A stretch of DNA of 64,000 bases from positions 310,001-374,000 of the forward strand of contig NZ_RZIJ01000001.1 in NCBI RefSeq assembly GCF_003989665.1. Reading direction: 5' to 3'. The notes under the pieces are model-generated. The model was not told the DNA's origin and did not search any database. It was given only the letters and a program-made list of their open reading frames with translations. Positions 35,605-44,212 of this stretch are shown one piece after another. The translations under genes were made by a program, and so were the position numbers. Origin of the DNA: Azospirillum doebereinerae (GTDB taxonomy: Bacteria > Pseudomonadota > Alphaproteobacteria > Azospirillales > Azospirillaceae). The number at the start of each line of letters is the position of its first letter. The stretch's first letter is position 1.

Positions 35605-36816
35605 ATGACGAAGCCCGCACTCGTCTTCAGTTGGGAAATGTTCGGTCCCTACCACATGGACCGGCTGGAGGCGGTCGGCCGCCGGCTCGGCCACCTCTAC
35701 GACGTGGTCGGGCTGGAGGTCGGGTCGAAGTCGCACACCTACGCCTGGGATTCGACCGGCAGCGGGCAGAATTTCCGCAAGATCACGCTGTTCCCCGGCC
35801 AGTCCAAGGCCGACCTGTCGAAGCTGACGGTCTACCGCGCCCTGCTGCGGGCCTGCCGCGAGGTGGACGCGCGTTACGTCTTCCTCTGCCATTACGAGGA
35901 TCCGGACGTGCTGGCGCTGGCGACGACGATGCGCCTGATGGGCCGCAAGGTCATCAACATGAACGCGTCCAAATACGACGACAAGCCACGCGTCCTATGG
36001 CGGGAGCTGGTCAAGAGCGTCTTCTACGCTCCTTATCAGGCCGGCATCGGCGGCAGCCACCGCACGGTGGACTATTTCCGCCTGCTGGGTCTGCCCAAGG
36101 ACCGGCTGTTCATCGGCTACGACACGCTGTCGCTCGACCGCATCCGCCGCCTGTCCGGCATGGAGCCGGCGCCGGGCGGCGTGCCTTTCGCCGAGCGCCA
36201 TTTCACCATCATCGCCCGCTTCGTGCCCAAGAAGAACCTGTTCCGCGCGGTCGAGGCCTACGACACCTACCGCCGTCTGGCCGGCGACGCGGCACGCCCG
36301 CTGCACCTGTGCGGCTCCGGCCCGCTGGAGGCCGAACTGCGCGCCGAGGTGACCAAGCGCGGGCTGGACGAACTGATCGTCTTCCGGGGCTTCCTTCAGG
36401 AAAAGGGCATCGCCGAGACGCTGGGTTCCACGCTCTGCCTGCTGCTGCCCTCGCTGGAGGAGCAGTTCGGGCTGGTGGTCAACGAGGCGCTGGCGATGGG
36501 CGTGCCGACCATATTGTCCGACCAGTGCGGCGCCCGCGACGTGCTGATCCGCAGCGGCCTCAACGGCCACATCGTCGAACCCGACAACCCGGAGGGGTTG
36601 GCCCGCTACATGCTGTCGGTCGCGTCCGACGAAGGGGAATGGCGACGGCTGAGCCTGAACGGGCGTCCTTTCCAAGCCTTGGCCGACGCGAGCTTCTTCG
36701 CGGAGTCGGTGGAAAAGGCGGTGGCCGCGCTGGGCGGTCCCAAAAGCGAAATCGTGACCGAACGCGAACGCCAAGCCCCGCCTTCCGACCGGGCGCTCAG
36801 CGGGAGTCAAGGGTGA
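35605..36816 (+). CDS. Family 4 glycosyltransferase
   Basis: The 403-residue GT-B protein starts with MTKPALVFSWEMFGPYHMDRLEAV and has in its C-terminal half FTIIARFVPKKNLFRAVEAY, LHLCGSGPLEAELR and the donor-binding EX7E block PSLEEQFGLVVNEALAMGVPTI. The N-terminal acceptor part is not one of the common types and its sugar is unknown. A purine-rich GGAGATTGAGT precedes it. The stop codon overlaps the ATG of the next gene (TGATG), so the two products are likely made in step. Confidence 0.85.
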   Translation: MTKPALVFSWEMFGPYHMDRLEAVGRRLGHLYDVVGLEVGSKSHTYAWDSTGSGQNFRKITLFPGQSKADLSKLTVYRALLRACREVDARYVFLCHYEDPDVLALATTMRLMGRKVINMNASKYDDKPRVLWRELVKSVFYAPYQAGIGGSHRTVDYFRLLGLPKDRLFIGYDTLSLDRIRRLSGMEPAPGGVPFAERHFTIIARFVPKKNLFRAVEAYDTYRRLAGDAARPLHLCGSGPLEAELRAEVTKRGLDELIVFRGFLQEKGIAETLGSTLCLLLPSLEEQFGLVVNEALAMGVPTILSDQCGARDVLIRSGLNGHIVEPDNPEGLARYMLSVASDEGEWRRLSLNGRPFQALADASFFAESVEKAVAALGGPKSEIVTERERQAPPSDRALSGSQG

Positions 36817-37961
36817 TGGACCGCAATCGCCTCCCCCACGTGGTCGTGTCGGGCCGGCTGCCGCCGCCCGTGGACGGCATGAGCCGGGTCACCGCCCTGG
36901 TGCTCGACCGGCTGACCGAACGGCTGCGCGGACGCGGCGGCGTCGAGGTCGCCGATCTGTCGCCGGGCTGGAACGGCGGCGGCTTCGGCTATCACCGGCG
37001 CAAGATCGGCCGGGTGCTGGGCGCCATGGGGCGGCTGGCCGGCGGGCTCCGGCGTGCGGACCGGCGTTTCTACATGCCGGTCGACGCCGGCTGGGGCGCT
37101 TTGTACACGGCGGCCTTGGCCGGGACGGCTCGCCTGTTCGGCTACGAGCGGACCCTGCACCATCACTCCTTCGCCCCCATCGCCAAGCCGACGTGGCGGA
37201 TGCGGCTGCTGACCCGGATCGCCGGGGCGGATTGCACCCACGTGCTGCTCTGCCCGGCCATGCAACTGCGCTTCCAGCGCACCTACCCGGCGGCGCGGAC
37301 CTGCATGACCATGTCCAACGCCATCTTCACGCCCCCAGCCTCGGAGCCCCGTCCGTCGCACGGCGGACCGCTGCGGATCGGCCATCTGTCGAACCTGTGC
37401 GACGACAAGGGGCTCGGCACGCTGTTCACCCTGCTGCGCCACCTCCAGTTGGCCGGAGTCGACGCCAAGCTGGTGCTGGCTGGGCCGGGGCTGGACCAAC
37501 GCGACAATGCGATGATCGCCGCCGGGCTGATGGCCTTCGACGGCGCCGTCGAGTATCGCGGCCCGGTCAGCGGAGCCGACAAGGCGGTCTTCTACCGCGA
37601 CATCGACGTCTTTGTATTCCCCACCCGCTACCGCAACGAGGCGCAGCCTTTGGTCCTGTTCGAGGCGATGGCGGCCGGTGTGCCGGTCGTGGCGCATGAA
37701 CGGGGCTGCATCGGCTCCGACATCCCGCGCGACGGTCTGGTGACGCAGGACGGCGATTTCGTCGCGGCGGCGCTGCCGATCCTGAGCGCCTGGGACGCTG
37801 ATCGCGCGGCGTTGAAGGAAGCGTCCGAACAGGCGCTGACCCGCGCCCGCGTCGCCTTCGAGGCCGGGCGTTCGGGGTTGGACGCGCTGCTGGACCGTAT
37901 CGCCGGACCGCTTCCGGTCCCGGCGGCGGCCGTCCGGGCAAAGCGCCGGGTGGCGGGATGA
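36816..37961 (+). CDS. Family 4 glycosyltransferase
   Basis: The 381-residue GT-B protein opens with HVVVSGRLPPPVDGMSRVTALV, a PPPxxG motif of EPS transferases. It contains LRIGHLSNLCDDKGLGTLF and the C-terminal FVFPTRYRNEAQPLVLFEAMAAGVPV with Glu residues of the EX7E block. Its ATG overlaps the previous stop by one base (TGATG). It is the last gene before a type B repeat and a gene on the other strand. The sugar is unknown. A longer frame extending left through the previous gene is not real, because the previous gene is in a different frame and well supported. Confidence 0.85.
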   Translation: MDRNRLPHVVVSGRLPPPVDGMSRVTALVLDRLTERLRGRGGVEVADLSPGWNGGGFGYHRRKIGRVLGAMGRLAGGLRRADRRFYMPVDAGWGALYTAALAGTARLFGYERTLHHHSFAPIAKPTWRMRLLTRIAGADCTHVLLCPAMQLRFQRTYPAARTCMTMSNAIFTPPASEPRPSHGGPLRIGHLSNLCDDKGLGTLFTLLRHLQLAGVDAKLVLAGPGLDQRDNAMIAAGLMAFDGAVEYRGPVSGADKAVFYRDIDVFVFPTRYRNEAQPLVLFEAMAAGVPVVAHERGCIGSDIPRDGLVTQDGDFVAAALPILSAWDADRAALKEASEQALTRARVAFEAGRSGLDALLDRIAGPLPVPAAAVRAKRRVAG

Positions 37962-37975
37962 GGGTTCGCTCCGGA

Positions 37976-38078
37976 TTGCCCCCACCCTAATCTTCCCCCG
38001 CGGGGCGGAGGAGGAGATTGTCGCTGAACGCCGTCAAAGCTCCTGTCCCCCTCCCCTGCCCAGCCGGGGTGGGGGCAA
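37976..38078. repeat. Type B intergenic palindromic repeat, copy 2 (inverted)
   Basis: TTGCCCCCACCC (37976-37987) and GGGTGGGGGCAA (38067-38078) are perfect 12-base inverted ends. Inside, the core GTCAAAGCTCCTGTCCCC is the reverse complement of the core at 17580-17600. It lies between convergent genes (glycosyltransferase and beta-helix protein) and can act as a shared terminator. Confidence 0.75.
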
Positions 38079-38103
38079 CCACAGCAACACCTCCCCACAC
38101 TCC

Positions 38104-39969
38104 TCACCGCAACCCCTCCGGCCCGATCCGCTCCCACGGCAGGTCGGGAATCCCCTGGCGCCGCGCCGCCGAATCCGCCCGCAGCCGGAAATCCCCCTTG
38201 GGGGCGTCCATCAGCGACCCGCCAGCCCGTTCCGTCACCGTGCCCTCGACCCGATACTCCCCTCCGGACAGGCTGTTGACGACTTGGTCCTTGCCGGTCA
38301 CCCCCTCGACGAGGTTGCCGCTCGCCAGATTGTCGCGCATCTGCCCGGCCTTGCCGGCGTTGGGCACCCATTCCAGCCGCAGGAAGCGGTCCTTCGGGTC
38401 GGTCAGCACGGCGATGTTGTTGCGCACCCGGTTGCCGTCGCCGCCATGCAGGAAGATCGCGGCCATGCCGGTGTTCTCCAGCGCGTTGCCCTCCACCGTC
38501 ACCCCGTTGGTCAGGTCGTCGAGGTAGATGCCGAACCCCTTGTAGCGCGTCAACCATTTGCCGGACGCGTCGGTGGCGACGCCGCCGGTGTCGCGGATGT
38601 CGTTGAAGCGGATGGCCGTGCGCGTGTCGATGTCGCTGCGCCCCAGCGTCTCGATGGCGCCGGCGTCGGCGGTCTGGCGGGCGGTGTCGCGGATGCGGTT
38701 GTACTCGATGGTGTTGTCGCTGTTCTGGGTCTGCGGGTTCCAGTTCTTGATCGAGATGGCGTAGCGCGCGGCGTGGCGGATGTCGTTGTGGGCGATCAGG
38801 GTGTTTTTCACCCCCGCCGCCATCACCCCGCCGCCGAAGAAACGCACCTCGCCGATGTTCATGATCCGGTTGCCGAGGATGCGGTTGCCGTCGCTGCTGG
38901 GCATCAGCGTCACCCCGGAGCGGCCGAGATGGTCCATCCGGTTGCCGGAAACCTCGCTGCGGTCCGCCCCATCCAGCGTGATGGCCGTGCCCACCAGCGC
39001 GAAGCGGTTCCCGGCGATCCGGTGCCCGCCGCCGTCCTTCAGTAGGATAGCCGTGCCGTCCTGCGGCACGTCGGCGAAGCCTACCCCCTCCACGGTCAGG
39101 TTCGTGGCTCCATCGGCGCGAATCAGCGTGCCGAGCCGCGCCACCACCAATTCGCCCCGCCCGTCCTCGCGTCCCGCCGGGGGGCGGACCAGCAGCCGCT
39201 TGGCCTTGGCGTCCCAGGCGAACTGGCCGGAACGTTTCAGGAAATCGGGATGTCCGAGCAGCCGCACGGTCGAGCCGTCGCGGTAGGGATACTGCCCGTC
39301 CCGGTCGAAGGTCAGCACGCCGCGCGGGTCGGCGGAGGCCACGCCGAGCAGGTCGTCCGACAGCCGCTCGCGGTCGAGCGCCTGGGCGCGCACCCCCGGC
39401 CCGGCCCACTCGGGGCGCAGCGTGCCGGGCGGCAAGGCGAGGCGGCGCTTGCTGCCGGGGCTATCGGGGCCGTCCTTGACCGCCCGCGCCAGGAACCAGC
39501 CGCTGCGCACAGGGTCGGCGGGGTCGAAGGGACCGCTGCGCGCGGCGTCGAGCCGCGCTCCGGCCAGCGCCACGTCCAATCCCGGATCGCGCGCCAGCGG
39601 CGCCGACAGCACGCCCGAGCCGTCCACCGAAGCGCCGCCGACCGCCTCGCCGCCCGACAGCACCGGCTCTTCCCGCTGGTAGGCGGCGATGCGCAGGCCG
39701 GACAGGCCCGAGCCGACGACCAAGGTCTCGTCCAGCCGGTAGGTCCCGCCGCGCAGCCGAATCGTCTTCGGCCCGCCGCGCCGCGCCTCGTCCAGCGCGC
39801 GGGCCGGGGTGGCGAAGGGGCCGTCGCGCCCGTCCGGCGCCGGATCGGCCAGCCGGCCCGACCAGCGGTCGCTGCCCTGCGGCGAGACGTAGCTTTCCGG
39901 CTCCGCCGCGTGGACCGGAGCGGCCAGCCAGAGCAGCGCGGCCAGCGCCAGAAACAGCCGAGGCGCCAT
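38104..39969 (-). CDS. Secreted right-handed parallel beta-helix protein (possible polysaccharide lyase, epimerase or glycosidase)
   Basis: The 621-residue product has a signal peptide (MAPRLFLALAALLWLAAPVHA) followed by YVSPQGSDRWSGRLADP and DGPFATPARALDEAR, the opening found in secreted beta-helix carbohydrate-active enzymes. Repeated short strands follow (for example GNRMDHLGRSGVTLMPSSDGNRILGNRI spread over residues 340-400), typical of pectin-lyase-like folds. Polysaccharide loci often carry such an enzyme to trim or modify the polymer in the periplasm. It is on the opposite strand to the cluster, with GAGAGG before ATG 39969. Activity is not assignable from the sequence. Confidence 0.75.
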   Translation of the reverse strand: MAPRLFLALAALLWLAAPVHAAEPESYVSPQGSDRWSGRLADPAPDGRDGPFATPARALDEARRGGPKTIRLRGGTYRLDETLVVGSGLSGLRIAAYQREEPVLSGGEAVGGASVDGSGVLSAPLARDPGLDVALAGARLDAARSGPFDPADPVRSGWFLARAVKDGPDSPGSKRRLALPPGTLRPEWAGPGVRAQALDRERLSDDLLGVASADPRGVLTFDRDGQYPYRDGSTVRLLGHPDFLKRSGQFAWDAKAKRLLVRPPAGREDGRGELVVARLGTLIRADGATNLTVEGVGFADVPQDGTAILLKDGGGHRIAGNRFALVGTAITLDGADRSEVSGNRMDHLGRSGVTLMPSSDGNRILGNRIMNIGEVRFFGGGVMAAGVKNTLIAHNDIRHAARYAISIKNWNPQTQNSDNTIEYNRIRDTARQTADAGAIETLGRSDIDTRTAIRFNDIRDTGGVATDASGKWLTRYKGFGIYLDDLTNGVTVEGNALENTGMAAIFLHGGDGNRVRNNIAVLTDPKDRFLRLEWVPNAGKAGQMRDNLASGNLVEGVTGKDQVVNSLSGGEYRVEGTVTERAGGSLMDAPKGDFRLRADSAARRQGIPDLPWERIGPEGLR

Positions 39970-40186
39970 GGGACCTCTCCCGAACAGCAAAGAATGGGCG
40001 GCAAGGAGGGGAGAGACTGGACCATCCTCCCGAAGGCACGCAAAAGCGCGAAGGGAGTGACACGGGTGCGAAGGGCGCACACCCTCTGCCCCGCTCCCCC
40101 TCCGGACCTCGGCGTATAGGCTGGCCGTTCATCCTATCCGGACCGTCCCGCCGTCCCCCCCTGCCCCGCCAAGGACCGAACCGGCC

Positions 40187-41572
40187 ATGATCGAAATCGC
40201 GTTGATCGCGCAAACCCTCGTGCTGGTTCTGGTCGCCGTGGCCTTTCTCAGCACCGGCAGCGCGTCGATGTTCCACCCGCTGACGCTCTACCTGGTCTTC
40301 CACGCGCTGGTTTTCGTCCTGCGGCCGATCCTGGTCCACGAGGCGGGGTTCGATCAGGTCTGGCTGTTCATCGGCTTCTGGCCCGACGCCCAGCAGTTCG
40401 TCTTCACGCTGATGGTCAGCTCGGTGGCGCTGGTCGCCTTCGCGCTGGCCTGCGGCTGGGCCGGTAACGTCCGGCCCGACCTGTCGCGGGTGCCCGACTT
40501 CCGCTTCGACAAGGTGGACATCGCCGCCTTCGTCACCACGGCGGTGCTGCTGGCCCCGCTCGCGGTCTATTCGGCGATCCAGCGGCAGGCCGGCGCCAGC
40601 TTCACCGGCAGCGGCGACGTGCAGATGGAGCGCGACCCGATGACCGGCCAGCCCATCTACACCAACACCACCGGCTACATCGCCGAGGCGCATTCCATGG
40701 GCCTGCCGCTGACGCTGGGGGTGATCTGGGTCTGCCGCTTCCACCCGCTGTCCTTCATCCCCTTCGGCGCCTTCGTCGCCTACCGCGCCTATCTGGGCTG
40801 GGGGCGCTGGGCGATCATCATGGGCATCCTGGGACTGGTGCTGCTGGTGCTGTACCGGACGCGGACCCGGTGGTTCCGGCTGTGGTACGCCGCCGCCGCC
40901 CTGCCGGTGCTGGCGCTGTTCAACATCCTGGGCAACAACCGCGGGGCGCTGCGCGACATCCTGGCCGGCGACGCCGGCTGGTCCAGCCTGTTCCGCACCA
41001 CCGCCGGCGACGGCAGCCGCGCCATCGACGCGCTGGCCAACCAGGATCTCGCCAACTTCGACTTCCTGTCCTTCATCCTCTGGGCGGTGCCGGGACAGTC
41101 GGGGACCTACACGTGGTTCACCCAATACCTGCAGCTCTTCACCGAGCCGATCCCCCGCGTGCTGTGGCCCGACAAGCCGGTCGGCGACCCGCTGAAATGG
41201 GTCTCGCTGCACGATTACGGGAATTTCGCCAACCTCACCACCTCGCTGCCCGGCGACGGCTGGATGAGCGGCGGGTGGATCGGAATGATCGTCACCATGG
41301 TGGTGGTCGGGCTGATCCTCGGGCGGCTGCACCGCTGGTTCTGGACGAGCGGCTTCACCAACCGCTACGCCGTGCTGTTCTATTGCGCCTTCCTGCCGCT
41401 GTCGCTGCAATGGTTCCGCGACGGCAACATCACCATCGTGAAGTTCGGCTTCTTCTCGCTGCTGCCGATCCTGCTGTGGATCGGGCTGACCCGCGCCTTG
41501 CGGGCCTGGGGCATTCTGGACGACGACCCGCTGCGGCCGGGCGCGCCGTCGAAGCTGGCCTCCGACGTTTGA
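40187..41572 (+). CDS. Wzy-type oligosaccharide repeat-unit polymerase
   Basis: The 461-residue protein has about 10-12 membrane helices and a large central loop (residues about 125-160) with the QRQAGASFTGSGDVQME region, and a second conserved loop near LQLFTEPIPRVLWPDKPVGDP, matching the O-antigen/oligosaccharide repeat-unit polymerase family. Wzy joins repeat units delivered by Wzx in the periplasm. The gene is the first after the divergent beta-helix gene, and the GT2 gene follows 10 bases later. Wzy proteins share little sequence, so the call relies on topology, motif and context. Confidence 0.8.
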   Translation: MIEIALIAQTLVLVLVAVAFLSTGSASMFHPLTLYLVFHALVFVLRPILVHEAGFDQVWLFIGFWPDAQQFVFTLMVSSVALVAFALACGWAGNVRPDLSRVPDFRFDKVDIAAFVTTAVLLAPLAVYSAIQRQAGASFTGSGDVQMERDPMTGQPIYTNTTGYIAEAHSMGLPLTLGVIWVCRFHPLSFIPFGAFVAYRAYLGWGRWAIIMGILGLVLLVLYRTRTRWFRLWYAAAALPVLALFNILGNNRGALRDILAGDAGWSSLFRTTAGDGSRAIDALANQDLANFDFLSFILWAVPGQSGTYTWFTQYLQLFTEPIPRVLWPDKPVGDPLKWVSLHDYGNFANLTTSLPGDGWMSGGWIGMIVTMVVVGLILGRLHRWFWTSGFTNRYAVLFYCAFLPLSLQWFRDGNITIVKFGFFSLLPILLWIGLTRALRAWGILDDDPLRPGAPSKLASDV

Positions 41573-41582
41573 GGACGCACCC

Positions 41583-42584
41583 ATGACGCTCACCGTCAGC
41601 GCGGTCATCGCCAGCTACAACCGCGCGCCCGAGCTGCGCGTCGCGCTCACCCGGCTGATGGCGCAGACCACGCCGCCGGTGGAGATCCTGGTGGTGGACG
41701 ACGGCTCCAGCGACGGCACCGACGCCATGATGCGGACGGAGTTCGCGCCCGCCCGCTGCCCGACGATCCGCTACGTCCGCCAGCCGCACAATGGCGGGCT
41801 GATCCTGGCGCGGAACTTCGGCTTCGTGAACACGACGGGGGATTGCGTGCTGTCGGTGGACGACGACAGCTGGTTCGTCGAGCCGGATGGGCTGGCCCGC
41901 TGCGTCGCGCATCTGGAGGCCCACCCGGAGGTCGCCGCCGTCGCCTGCAACATCGAGACGCGCGACGGGCTGGTCTATTTCCCCAAGGGGGCCGCGCCCT
42001 TCGACGCGCCCTGGTATGTCGGCTGCGGCCATCTGCTGCGGCGCAGCGCGGTGGCGGCGGTCGGGCTCTACATGCCGGAACTCTACCGCCAGGGCGAGGA
42101 GAAGGACCGCTGCCTGCGCCTGATCGGCGCCGGGCACCGGGTGGTCGCCCTGCCCGACGTCATGGTCTACCACGACAAGAGCGAGAAGGGCCGCAAGCCG
42201 GGGCTGGAGCGGTTCTACAACCACCGCAACGATCTGATCCGCGAGATCGCCCGCTGCCCGGCGAAGTTGCTGCCCCAGCGATTCGCGCGGAGCTGGATCG
42301 GCAACAGTTGGAAGAATTTGCGGCACGGGCCGCGCTGGACGGATTTGAAGGTGCTGGCGGCGCTGCCGTCGATCCTGCGCATCGGGCTGAAGCACCGCGC
42401 GCCGGTGAGCGAGGCGGCCTATCGGCGTTGGTTGGAGCTGTCGCGAACGGCGGCACCGGCAAGCGCGGCCCCCGCACAAGCCGTGCCCCCTCCCCATCCC
42501 TCCCCCGCTTCGCGGGAGAGGGGGCCGGATGCTCGCCTAAGTTCGGCGGCAGTCCCCTCTCCCGCGAAAGCGGGGGAGGGTTAG
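41583..42584 (+). CDS. Family 2 glycosyltransferase with a repeat-derived C-terminus
   Basis: The 333-residue GT-A protein starts SAVIASYNRAPELRVAL and has LVVDDGSSDGTDAMM, the DxD-type LSVDDDSWFVEP, and GCGHLLRRSAVAAVGLYMPELYRQGEEKDRCLRL with the ED-type catalytic acid. It would add a sugar to the repeat unit. From about residue 301 the frame is encoded by a type A palindromic repeat, giving a tail PPPHPSPASRERGPDARL and onwards that has no counterpart in the enzyme family. The stop codon TAG is part of the repeat itself. Confidence 0.85.
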   Translation: MTLTVSAVIASYNRAPELRVALTRLMAQTTPPVEILVVDDGSSDGTDAMMRTEFAPARCPTIRYVRQPHNGGLILARNFGFVNTTGDCVLSVDDDSWFVEPDGLARCVAHLEAHPEVAAVACNIETRDGLVYFPKGAAPFDAPWYVGCGHLLRRSAVAAVGLYMPELYRQGEEKDRCLRLIGAGHRVVALPDVMVYHDKSEKGRKPGLERFYNHRNDLIREIARCPAKLLPQRFARSWIGNSWKNLRHGPRWTDLKVLAALPSILRIGLKHRAPVSEAAYRRWLELSRTAAPASAAPAQAVPPPHPSPASRERGPDARLSSAAVPSPAKAGEG

Positions 42585-42593
42585 GGAGGGGGC
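42485..42593. repeat. Type A intergenic palindromic repeat, copy 3 (overlaps a gene)
   Basis: The 109-nt copy shares ends and core with those at 8774 and 33205. It covers the last 100 bases of the GT2 gene, including its stop codon, and stops one base before the end of the convergent MAPEG gene (42595). It therefore fills the whole gap between the two genes and can act as a terminator for both while encoding protein on one strand. Confidence 0.85.
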
Positions 42594-42594
42594 G

Positions 42595-43119
42595 TCACGC
42601 CACCGCCCGGAGCACCGCCCAGCCCAGCACGACCAGATTGACCGACAGCGTCATCGCCATGCCGGGCGCGCGCAAAAAGGGATGGATCAGGTAGCCACCC
42701 CAGAACAGCAGCCGGCCGAGCACGAACAGCCCGGTCGCCACCACCGGCACGCCCAGATCGGGCAAGGGCAGCGACGCCACAAGGGCGGCCAGCGCCGGAA
42801 CGAAGATCAGCGTCTGCTCGACGCTGTTGGCCAGCACCCGCTGGCTGACGCGCTGAACGCGCGATTCGGGGTCGTCGATGGGGTTGAACGCCTGGGTCGG
42901 CACGCGGGCCGCCATCACCCCGACGGCCATGGCGAACAGCACCAGCGCCGGCCACAGCGCCAGCCGCCCCCAGAAAGCCATGCGGGCGCCCGGATCGGCG
43001 ATGCCCACCGGCGCCGCCGCCACCGAGACCAGAAATGCGAAGAGCAGCAGCGTCACCGCCGCCGCCCCCAGATTCACCACGGCCGCCCGCACCATCAGGG
43101 ATGGATCGCGTCCGGCCAT
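42595..43119 (-). CDS. MAPEG family membrane protein
   Basis: The 174-residue protein has four predicted membrane helices. RVLANSVEQTLIFVPALAAL and GRLLFWGGYLIHPFLRAPGMAMT are the two conserved MAPEG blocks (eicosanoid/glutathione metabolism superfamily). In bacteria such proteins can be membrane glutathione transferases, but the substrate is not known. ATG 43119 has GGAGG eight bases upstream. Its start lies 20 bases after the accA stop, so it is the second gene of an accA operon. Confidence 0.8.
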   Translation of the reverse strand: MAGRDPSLMVRAAVVNLGAAAVTLLLFAFLVSVAAAPVGIADPGARMAFWGRLALWPALVLFAMAVGVMAARVPTQAFNPIDDPESRVQRVSQRVLANSVEQTLIFVPALAALVASLPLPDLGVPVVATGLFVLGRLLFWGGYLIHPFLRAPGMAMTLSVNLVVLGWAVLRAVA

Positions 43120-43139
43120 GGCGAAGACCTCCGGTTGGT

Positions 43140-44096
43140 TCAGCCCAGGCCCTTCTGGCCCATCTCCAGGAACTTCTCGCGGCGCTTGGCGCGAAGCGCC
43201 GCCCCGTCCAGCCCGTCGAGCTCGCCCAGCGACAGCTCGATGCAGTCGCCAAGCGCCTTGACCATGCCGGCCGGGTCACGGTGGGCGCCGCCGATCGGCT
43301 CACCGACAACGCGGTCAATGACGCCGAGTTCCTTCAGGTCCTGGCTGATGAGGCGCAGCGCGATGGCCGCCTCGCCCGCCATGTCGGAGCTGCGCCACAG
43401 GATCGACGCGCATCCTTCCGGCGAGATCACCGAATAGATGGCGTGCTCCAGCATCAGCACCTTGTCGGCGGTGGCGATGGCGATGGCGCCGCCCGAACCG
43501 CCCTCGCCGATGACCGAGGCGATCATCGGCACGTTCAGCCGCAGGCAGCGGGCGATGCTCGACGCGATGGCCTCGGCCTGCCCGCGCTCTTCCGCCTGGA
43601 CGCCGGGGAAGGCGCCGGCGGTGTCGACCAGCGAGATCACCGGCAGGTTGAAGCGGTCGGCCAGATCCATCAGGCGCTGGGCCTTGCGGTAGCCCTCGGG
43701 CTTGGCCATGCCGAAATTGTGACGGACGCGCGACTCGGTGTCATGGCCCTTCTCCTGGCCGATGACCACCACCGAGCGGCCACGGAAGCGCCCGAGCCCG
43801 CCGATGATCGCGCGGTCCTCGGCGAAGAAGCGGTCGCCGGCCAGCGGCGTGAAGTCCTCGATCAGCCCCTGGACGTAGTCCAGGCAATGCGGGCGGTTCG
43901 GGTGGCGGGCCACCTGAACCTTCTGCGCGGGCGTGAGCTTGGCGTAGGTCTGCCGCAGGAGCTTGTCGACCTTGGCCTGCAGCTTGGCGACCTCGTCGGC
44001 GATGTTGATGTCGCCGGCGTTGGTCAGGTGCCGCAATTCCTCGATCTTGCCTTCAAGCTCGGCGATCGGCTTTTCGAATTCCAGAAAGGTCTGCAT
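43140..44096 (-). CDS. accA: Acetyl-CoA carboxylase carboxyltransferase subunit alpha
   Basis: AccA with AccD transfers CO2 from carboxybiotin to acetyl-CoA, making malonyl-CoA for fatty acid synthesis in the cytosol. The 318-residue product has [67 protein letters not shown] and [15 protein letters not shown], all standard. ATG 44096 matches the family start; GTG 44105, three codons earlier with GAGAA upstream, is a real alternative. accD is not in this window. In many alphaproteobacteria accA sits near xerD; here aceB and a permease gene lie between them. Confidence 0.95.
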   Translation of the reverse strand: MQTFLEFEKPIAELEGKIEELRHLTNAGDINIADEVAKLQAKVDKLLRQTYAKLTPAQKVQVARHPNRPHCLDYVQGLIEDFTPLAGDRFFAEDRAIIGGLGRFRGRSVVVIGQEKGHDTESRVRHNFGMAKPEGYRKAQRLMDLADRFNLPVISLVDTAGAFPGVQAEERGQAEAIASSIARCLRLNVPMIASVIGEGGSGGAIAIATADKVLMLEHAIYSVISPEGCASILWRSSDMAGEAAIALRLISQDLKELGVIDRVVGEPIGGAHRDPAGMVKALGDCIELSLGELDGLDGAALRAKRREKFLEMGQKGLG

Positions 44097-44212
44097 GCCG
44101 GACACGGTGTTTTCTCTAGATAGGCGCGGGCTTGGTTAGCACGCTCGGGGCGGACAAGCCACTGCTTAAAGAGCCGCCACCGCCAAGGGGGGATCGGCGC
44201 GGCGCGGTGACG

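Noticed and set aside
35598..37961. A 787-codon frame that would fuse the second and third GT4 genes
   Set aside because: Its first half overlaps a well-supported glycosyltransferase in another frame and is Arg/Gly/Pro-rich nonsense. Only the part from ATG 36816 is real.
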